A stretch of 6,367 nt of DNA from Candidatus Binatia bacterium (GTDB taxonomy: Bacteria > Desulfobacterota_B > Binatia > UBA9968 > JAJDTQ01), in contig JAJDTQ010000210.1 of NCBI GenBank assembly GCA_022827045.1, positions 1 to 6,367 on the forward strand, written 5' to 3'. Under the pieces are notes generated by a model. It was not told the DNA's origin. It saw only the letters and a list, made by a program, of their open reading frames with translations, and did not search any database. The translations under genes and the position numbers were made by a program. Below, piece after piece: positions 1-6,367 of this stretch. Numbering within the stretch: the first letter of the stretch is position 1; every line of letters begins with the position of its first letter.

Positions 1-1011
1 TCAAGTGACTACGGCGAAGAGATCCTCGGTCCGATACCGCTCCGGCGTAAGGCCCTGCTCATAGGCGTAGTCCAGGAACGCCTCGACGGTCTTGCCGTCC
101 TCTTCCAGGGAATAGCTCCAGGGGTCCCTCGGGCGCCCGGGGCCGCCGCACAGTATGTCGGCCTGCTCCGGATTCAGCGACTCCCACCACTCCTCCTCCT
201 CGGACGCCAGAACGTATCGTGAGGGCGGCTCGCCGCCCTCGTTCCCCACGGCTCTGGCCTTGAGAAATGAGTCGTAGAGGGCCTGGCACAAATCCTCGTG
301 CCGCTCGGCCACCGCCGGCCACATGGCGATGGCATGCATGATCGGGAAGTGGCCGGTGCGGGCGTAGTAATCCACCTCGAGCTGCCGGGGGTCCTCGCCG
401 AGCAGCCGCCGCGCGCCGACGGCCGCCTGCGCCTCCGGGCTCGGAGCGAAGGCCTCGATCATGGCGTCGATGTCGCCCCGCACCAGCAGCTCCTCGAGAC
501 TCTCGCCGGACCGCGCCTCTTCTACCTTGAGCGGGTTGCGGACCTCGTCGCGCATCGGCACGTCCAGGGTGACCACCCAGGTGATGGCGTTCAGGTCCAC
601 GCCGTAGTCGTGCTGCAGCAGCGCACGAGCCCACAGGCAGGCGCTCTGGTTGAGGCGCCGCACGCCTACGCGCCGGCCCGCGAGGTCCGCGGGCGTCTCG
701 ATGCCGGAGGCGCCCCGGCAGAAGATGTAGCGATGGCGGAAGCGGCGGTAGTGGAACACCGGGATCGCCACCAGCGGAACGCCCCGGGAACGTGCAGTCA
801 CCAGCGGCGCCAGGCCCATCTCGCAGATGTCAAAGGCCTTCTCGTCGAGCATGCGCAGGGTGCGTGGGTACTGGTAGTCGGCGAGGAGGCCGGCGGGAGG
901 AAACGGGTCGGGGACAATCTCGATGTCGTAGCCCGCCACCTTGACACGGCCGTCCAGCAACGGACGGGTCCGCTTGTATTCGCCACAGGACAGGGTCAGT
1001 CGCGGTTTCAT
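1..1011 (-). CDS. 4,5-dihydroxyphthalate decarboxylase-like protein (substrate-binding-protein fold)
   Basis: The 336-residue product resembles the family usually annotated as 4,5-dihydroxyphthalate decarboxylase or NMT1/SBP-like protein. Family-like features are LSCGEYKRTRPLLDGRV at residues 7-23, FDICEMGLAPLV at 60-71, an AIPVF segment at 82-86 followed by FRHRYIF at 91-97, and ETPADLAGRRVGV at 105-117. Genuine family members decarboxylate 4,5-dihydroxyphthalate to protocatechuate in phthalate breakdown, but many homologues are uncharacterised and may bind other ligands. No signal peptide is visible, so a cytoplasmic enzyme is more likely than a periplasmic transporter component. I chose the ATG at 1009-1011 because conserved family sequence begins there. 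The frame stays open upstream to 1263, but that part translates the intergenic repeat. No convincing Shine-Dalgarno sequence precedes the ATG. The TGA stop lies at the window edge, and the length is about normal for the family. It is divergent from the hydrolase gene. Fold and family are fairly sure; the substrate is unknown. Confidence 0.8.
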   Translation of the reverse strand: MKPRLTLSCGEYKRTRPLLDGRVKVAGYDIEIVPDPFPPAGLLADYQYPRTLRMLDEKAFDICEMGLAPLVTARSRGVPLVAIPVFHYRRFRHRYIFCRGASGIETPADLAGRRVGVRRLNQSACLWARALLQHDYGVDLNAITWVVTLDVPMRDEVRNPLKVEEARSGESLEELLVRGDIDAMIEAFAPSPEAQAAVGARRLLGEDPRQLEVDYYARTGHFPIMHAIAMWPAVAERHEDLCQALYDSFLKARAVGNEGGEPPSRYVLASEEEEWWESLNPEQADILCGGPGRPRDPWSYSLEEDGKTVEAFLDYAYEQGLTPERYRTEDLFAVVT

Positions 1012-1018
1012 GGTGTCG

Positions 1019-1048
1019 TTGATACGAAAATGGTGCGCACCTTCGCAA
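1019..1048 (-). promoter_or_regulatory. possible promoter of the decarboxylase-like gene, giving a nearly leaderless mRNA
   Basis: On the minus strand a TTGCGA (plus 1043-1048) and a TATCAA (plus 1019-1024) are separated by 18 bases. Each matches four of six sigma-70 consensus positions. The -10-like box ends seven bases before the ATG, so transcription would start at or very near the start codon. This agrees with the missing Shine-Dalgarno sequence. A perfect 10-base palindrome, GGTGCGCACC (1032-1041), lies in the spacer and could be an operator. The assignment is by eye and weak. Confidence 0.25.
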
Positions 1049-1208
1049 CCGTCATTCCCGCCTTCCGTTGTTCCCGGCCCTTCCGTCATTCCCGCGAAAG
1101 CGGGAATCCAGGGGTCCTGGAGGGGTGGTCCTACGCGGCGTTTCCCCGCTCCACCCTCCTGGATTCCCGCTTTCGCGGGAATGACGGAAGGGGCGGAATG
1201 ACGGTTGC
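1045..1208. repeat. composite inverted repeat built from the dispersed CATTCCCGCGAAAGCGGGAAT-type element
   Basis: Two perfect 35-base arms, 1078-1112 and 1158-1192, are inverted around a 45-base centre. Each arm contains a small hairpin of its own: an 8-bp ATTCCCGC/GCGGGAAT stem closing a 4-base loop (1088-1107 and 1163-1182). The loop reads GAAA on the plus strand in the left copy and on the minus strand in the right copy. Outside these arms, 1045-1062 and 1192-1208 are again inverted copies with one base inserted, ending in GCAACC and GGTTGC. Inside, 1119-1128 (GGAGGGGTGG) pairs with 1151-1159 (CCACCCTCC) with one bulge, leaving a terminal loop at about 1129-1150. Repeats of this type are dispersed in many GC-rich bacterial genomes and behave like REP/MITE elements mobilised in trans. 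No transposase gene or clear target duplication is seen here. It fills most of the divergent intergenic region. Confidence 0.85.
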
Positions 1209-1247
1209 CGGGGCTCGGTGTCACCGGATGTGGTCCGGCCGGGCAAG

Positions 1248-1265
1248 GCGTGGTAGAGTCCACGC
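1248..1265 (+). promoter_or_regulatory. 6-bp dyad around a -10-like hexamer upstream of the hydrolase
   Basis: GCGTGG (1248-1253) and CCACGC (1260-1265) form a perfect inverted repeat around TAGAGT (1254-1259). TAGAGT matches four of six bases of the -10 consensus and is preceded by TG in the extended -10 position. No good -35 box is found at the usual distance. If this is the promoter, the leader would be about 25 bases and would contain the ribosome binding site. The dyad could be an operator covering the -10 region. Both readings are inference. Confidence 0.3.
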
Positions 1266-1274
1266 ATCAACCAC

Positions 1275-1281
1275 AAGGGAG
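1275..1281 (+). promoter_or_regulatory. ribosome binding site of the alpha/beta hydrolase
   Basis: AAGGGAG lies nine bases before the ATG at 1291. It is the best Shine-Dalgarno sequence in the window and decides the start of the hydrolase. The frame itself is open far upstream, through the intergenic repeat and antisense to the decarboxylase-like gene. Confidence 0.75.
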
Positions 1282-1290
1282 AACATCGCC

Positions 1291-2601
1291 ATGGCCAAGA
1301 CGCAGACCGCCGATACCTGGGAACCGCCGGCCAGCCTGTCCAAGGAGGAGCTGGTCAAGATCTCCGACGGCATCCTTGCGGAGCCCGACATCCCCTACAC
1401 CGAGACCGAGGACGTCTTCCGCATCCACGCCAACGGCATGGACTGGGACATCGGCTGCATGGTGTACGAGCCCGAGGACCCGGCGAAGATCCCCACCGGG
1501 CCGGACGGCAACAAGCTCGGCATCTTCATGACCCATGGCGGCGCCAGCGACTGGCGCTCCATCGAGCGGCTGGCGCAGTGCTTCGCCGGAAAGCGCGGCT
1601 ACAAGGTGTGCAGCATGACCTACCCGGGCCGCCTCTACCTCCCGGACCCGAGCCGCGACTGGCCCGACGACACCTTTCACGAAGACGGCGGCGTGCGCAC
1701 GCCGATCTGGCTGGATGGCGAGTTCATCGGCCGCGACGAATACGAGGTAGTCAACGACACCTCGCTGCGCGAGATCTACGGCTCCCGCTCCTACGCCCGG
1801 GCCAAGAAGGACAGCAACTTCTACTACCGGATGGCGGCCTGGCCGGTGGCCTTCGAGGAAGGGATGCTGGACATCTGCCGGCGGCACCTGCCGGTGGGAG
1901 AATATTCCGTATTCACCCACGGACACTCCACCGGCGGCCCCTTCAGCCACACACTGCTGCAACGCATCGAGAACGGCAAGGGGCTCATCGGCATCGAGAA
2001 CTCGCCCTTCGCCTACATCTTCCGCAAGATGAGCGGCCACGACTGGCCCACTCCCTTCGACCACGTGCTCATCCGCACCTGGCGCGAGCTGGCGCGCTAC
2101 ACGGGCGCGGAGGTGGCGCTGCAGGAAGGCGAGAAACCGCTGTTCCGGCTGGCATGGCTGATGGAGGAGGTTTTCGAGATGTGGCAGCGGGTCAAGCGCT
2201 TCCCCCAGTTCAAGGCCGAGAACTGGCTCCACAGCGACAGCCACCCATGCCTCACAGAGGCAGCTCAGGTGACGGCGAAGCGCATGAACATGAACGCCGA
2301 GGAGACCCAGGCGCTGGTGGACCGCTACCTGAGCTACGGCCGGCCGCTCCCCGGCAAGCGGATCCCGCCGCTCCTCTACGGCATCAACAAGTTCAGCCGG
2401 GACCACACGCCCCCGAAATACAACAACATCGTCAAGGCCGAGTACGCGGCCATGAACCCGGCCCCCAAGGTCCGCGTCGTCGAGATCGGCACCGGCATCC
2501 ACTCCTACTGGAGGACCGAGGACGGCCTGCCCCTGGGCGTCTGCCCGGTGATCACCAAGGTCTGGCACGACGCCATCATGAACGGGTACTACGAAGTGTA
2601 A
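1291..2601 (+). CDS. alpha/beta hydrolase family protein
   Basis: The product has 436 residues with alpha/beta-hydrolase landmarks in order. IFMTHGG at residues 78-84 fits the strand and oxyanion-hole segment. GYKVCSMTYPGR at 103-114 fits the following strand. GHSTGG at 211-216 is the nucleophile elbow, with Ser213 as the predicted nucleophile. IPPLLYGINKFSRD at 358-371 fits the strand carrying the acid, with Asp371 a candidate. VRVVEIGTGIH at 394-404 offers His404 as the likely catalytic base. It is longer than a minimal hydrolase of about 280 residues. The extra length lies in 115-200, which includes a charged aromatic stretch, and in a helical lid-like region at about 250-355. There is no signal peptide or membrane segment, so it is probably cytoplasmic. 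A good Shine-Dalgarno sequence fixes the start. It is divergent from the decarboxylase-like gene. Ester, amide or C-C bond hydrolysis are all possible; the substrate cannot be read from the sequence. Confidence 0.85.
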   Translation: MAKTQTADTWEPPASLSKEELVKISDGILAEPDIPYTETEDVFRIHANGMDWDIGCMVYEPEDPAKIPTGPDGNKLGIFMTHGGASDWRSIERLAQCFAGKRGYKVCSMTYPGRLYLPDPSRDWPDDTFHEDGGVRTPIWLDGEFIGRDEYEVVNDTSLREIYGSRSYARAKKDSNFYYRMAAWPVAFEEGMLDICRRHLPVGEYSVFTHGHSTGGPFSHTLLQRIENGKGLIGIENSPFAYIFRKMSGHDWPTPFDHVLIRTWRELARYTGAEVALQEGEKPLFRLAWLMEEVFEMWQRVKRFPQFKAENWLHSDSHPCLTEAAQVTAKRMNMNAEETQALVDRYLSYGRPLPGKRIPPLLYGINKFSRDHTPPKYNNIVKAEYAAMNPAPKVRVVEIGTGIHSYWRTEDGLPLGVCPVITKVWHDAIMNGYYEV

Positions 2602-2694
2602 CTACACGTGACAGTCGCCGACAGCGGCCCAGGTATGTACCCCTATCGCAACCCGTGGCTGCCATCTCACCGGCGTGGTGAAACGCGCTGATGC

Positions 2695-2724
2695 TTGATT
2701 TCTGGTTCCAAGTGACCCAATATT
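2695..2724 (+). promoter_or_regulatory. possible promoter of the AAA_14/DUF4143 ATPase gene
   Basis: TTGATT (2695-2700) and AATATT (2719-2724) are separated by 18 bases. Each matches four of six sigma-70 consensus positions. They lie in the only clearly AT-richer stretch between the hydrolase and the ATPase. The -10-like box overlaps the left arm of the palindrome at 2716-2747, which suggests repression by a protein binding there. Assigned by eye only. Confidence 0.3.
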
Positions 2725-2747
2725 GGAAACAGTATTTCCAATTTGGG
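2716..2747. promoter_or_regulatory. bulged palindrome just upstream of the ATPase start, possible operator or RNA hairpin
   Basis: CCCAA (2716-2720) plus ATTGGAAA (2722-2729) are inverted against TTTCCAAT (2735-2742) plus TTGGG (2743-2747). That gives 13 complementary pairs with one bulged T (2721) and a five-base CAGTA loop. The right arm ends seven bases before the ATG at 2755 and contains the GGG of the only Shine-Dalgarno-like sequence, GGGA at 2745-2748. In DNA it could be an operator; in RNA the hairpin would hide the ribosome binding site. No T-run follows, so it does not look like a terminator. Confidence 0.55.
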
Positions 2748-2754
2748 ACGCAAA

Positions 2755-3912
2755 ATGGAACTGGTAAGTCGATTTTTTGAGATCCCGCGCCAAAGTTGCT
2801 TCCTGTTCGGCCCTCGCGGGACCGGAAAATCCACATGGTTGCGAGACCGCCTCCCGGATGCCCTGATCCTGGACCTGCTCGAACCGGCCCTGCATCGCAG
2901 CCTGAACGCCCGCCCCGAACGCCTTCGGGAGCTGCTCGCCGGCTCACCCGGGGTAGACACCGTCGTCATCGACGAGATCCAGCGAATCCCGGAACTGCTG
3001 ACCGTGGTTCACGCGTTGCTGGAGGAGCCTTCGCCGCGCCGCTTCATATTGACCGGCTCCAGCGTCCGAAAGCTCCGGCGCGGGGGTGTGGACCTCCTGG
3101 GAGGGCGGGCGGTGCACCGCACCATGCATCCCTTCATGGCCGCGGAGTTGCCCGATTTCGATCTCGAACGGGCACTGGCAACGGGGCTACTGCCCCTGGT
3201 CATGGCGGCCGCCAATCCCGCGGACGTCCTGGGAGCCTACGCGAGCCTGTATCTCGAACAGGAAGTGCAGGCGGAAGGGCTGACGCGGAACGTTGGAAAC
3301 TTCACCCGTTTTCTGGAAGCGGTCAGCTTCTCCCACGGTACCCAACTCAACGTCTCGGCGGTGGCCAGGGAATGCGAAGTCGAGCGCAAGGTCGTCGCTG
3401 GATACGTCGGCATCCTGGAGGACCTTCTGCTGGCTTTCCGGGTGCCGGTGTTTCGGAAACGCGCCAAGCGTGCCACCGTGACCCACGAGAAGATCTACCT
3501 GTTCGACGCCGGCGTATTCCGTTCGTTGCGCCCCAAGGGGCCGCTGGACCGGCCCGACGAGATAGACGGCCAGGCGCTGGAAGGGTTGGTGGCCCAGCAT
3601 CTTCGCGCGTGGGCCGCACATTCCAGTCGCGACGTGGAGGTGTTCTTCTGGCGGACTCGCGGCGGGACGGAAGTCGACTTCGTGGTTTACGGCGAACCCG
3701 GGCTCCAGGCGTTCGAGGTCAAGAACGCCGGCAAGGTGCATTCCGGCGACCTGCGGGCGCTAAGGGCGTTCCGCGAGGACTATCCCGAAGCCGAGACCGC
3801 TTTACTCTATCGAGGGCAGGAACGATTGAGGATCGACGGCATCTGGTGTTTGCCGGTGCGGGAGTTTCTGCACGGGATCGTGCCGGATCGAGGTCTTCTG
3901 ACCTGGCCGTGA
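2755..3912 (+). CDS. AAA_14/DUF4143 family ATP-binding protein
   Basis: The 385-residue product has the two-part layout of this family, at its usual length. The N-terminal AAA part shows Walker A GPRGTGKST at residues 19-27, Walker B VVIDE at 70-74 followed by IQRIPEL, a sensor-like FILTGSS at 97-103, and LLGGR at 114-118. The C-terminal DUF4143 part has a PD-(D/E)XK-like pattern: Glu306 and Asp308 in GGTEVDFVV, then Glu321 and Lys323 in FEVK. The family is common in bacteria and archaea, often as scattered accessory genes, and its role is unsettled. ATP binding is well supported; nuclease activity is only suggested. I chose the ATG at 2755. A TTG at 2743 would add four residues but lies inside the upstream palindrome. 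The weak GGGA at 2745-2748 is correctly spaced for the ATG. No partner gene is adjacent: the hydrolase lies 153 bases upstream and the copper ATPase converges downstream. Solitary placement and the AT-richer upstream region hint at acquisition by transfer. Confidence 0.88.
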   Translation: MELVSRFFEIPRQSCFLFGPRGTGKSTWLRDRLPDALILDLLEPALHRSLNARPERLRELLAGSPGVDTVVIDEIQRIPELLTVVHALLEEPSPRRFILTGSSVRKLRRGGVDLLGGRAVHRTMHPFMAAELPDFDLERALATGLLPLVMAAANPADVLGAYASLYLEQEVQAEGLTRNVGNFTRFLEAVSFSHGTQLNVSAVARECEVERKVVAGYVGILEDLLLAFRVPVFRKRAKRATVTHEKIYLFDAGVFRSLRPKGPLDRPDEIDGQALEGLVAQHLRAWAAHSSRDVEVFFWRTRGGTEVDFVVYGEPGLQAFEVKNAGKVHSGDLRALRAFREDYPEAETALLYRGQERLRIDGIWCLPVREFLHGIVPDRGLLTWP

Positions 3913-3964
3913 CGGCGAAGGCCGGGGACGGCAGGCTTGCGGCCGGTGTGTGCGGTTCCGGCGG

Positions 3965-6367
<2,403 letters not shown>

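Noticed and set aside
1045..1208. CRISPR array or integron-type site at the repeat
   Set aside because: The units are inverted, not direct, with no regular spacers, no cas genes and no integrase gene nearby.
298..1290. Long open plus-strand frame continuous with the hydrolase, which would make a 767-residue protein
   Set aside because: It runs antisense to the decarboxylase-like gene and then through the repeat. Hydrolase-like sequence begins at 1291, right after a good Shine-Dalgarno sequence. Long antisense frames are common in GC-rich DNA.
1267..2568. 433-codon minus-strand open frame opposite the hydrolase
   Set aside because: Its translation is low-complexity and rich in Val, Ala, Gly and Arg with no recognisable motif, while the opposite strand encodes a clear hydrolase. 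It is a shadow frame.
2602..2694. Possible terminator or small gene after the hydrolase
   Set aside because: Only short stems are found (GCCG/CGGC near 2616-2628; TCACC/GGTGA at 2667-2681), with no T-run, and no small open frame has a convincing start and ribosome binding site.
2743..2754. TTG at 2743 as the start of the AAA ATPase
   Set aside because: It lies inside the palindrome, has no ribosome binding site at a usable distance, and would add only four residues. The ATG at 2755 has GGGA at a suitable distance.
3913..3964. Possible bidirectional terminator between the converging genes
   Set aside because: The best pairing is GGCCG (3920-3924) with CGGCC (3940-3944) around a 15-base loop, with no T-run on either side. 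It is too weak to call.

Overview
The window is GC-rich bacterial DNA with four protein genes and no RNA gene, CRISPR array or transposase gene. Codons strongly favour G or C in the third position. The gene types and a dispersed 'CATTCCCGCGAAAGCGGGAAT'-type repeat fit a GC-rich Proteobacterium or a related uncultivated lineage (Tectomicrobia/Binatota-like). That placement is inference; no taxonomic marker gene is present.

Left part (1-2601): two divergent genes share a 279-base intergenic region. On the minus strand (1-1011) is a protein of the 4,5-dihydroxyphthalate decarboxylase-like family, which has a substrate-binding-protein-type fold. On the plus strand (1291-2601) is a 436-residue alpha/beta hydrolase with a GHSTGG nucleophile elbow. 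Between them lies a long composite palindrome (1045-1208) built from two inverted copies of the dispersed repeat. Smaller dyads sit next to possible promoter elements on either side. The two enzymes could serve one catabolic route, but only the shared intergenic region supports that.

Middle part (2602-3912): a 153-base spacer that becomes AT-rich toward its end leads to a stand-alone AAA_14/DUF4143 ATPase. A bulged palindrome ends seven bases before its ATG and overlaps both its possible promoter and its weak ribosome binding site. This is the best candidate for an unexplored regulatory arrangement, and the gene has the look of a mobile accessory gene.

Right part (3965-6367, minus strand): a copper-exporting P1B-type ATPase (CopA type) converges on the AAA gene across a 52-base gap. 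Its N-terminus carries two YHS modules in tandem with a 46-residue period, followed by a heavy-metal-binding CPMH...CPICGM module. The Met codon at the window edge aligns with the Met of the CGM motif in the second YHS module, so the gene almost certainly continues beyond the window.

I see no clear novel multi-gene system. The points worth following are the composite palindrome, the palindrome controlling the AAA ATPase, the tandem YHS N-terminus with its cut-off start, and an unusual residue in transmembrane segment 7 of the copper pump.
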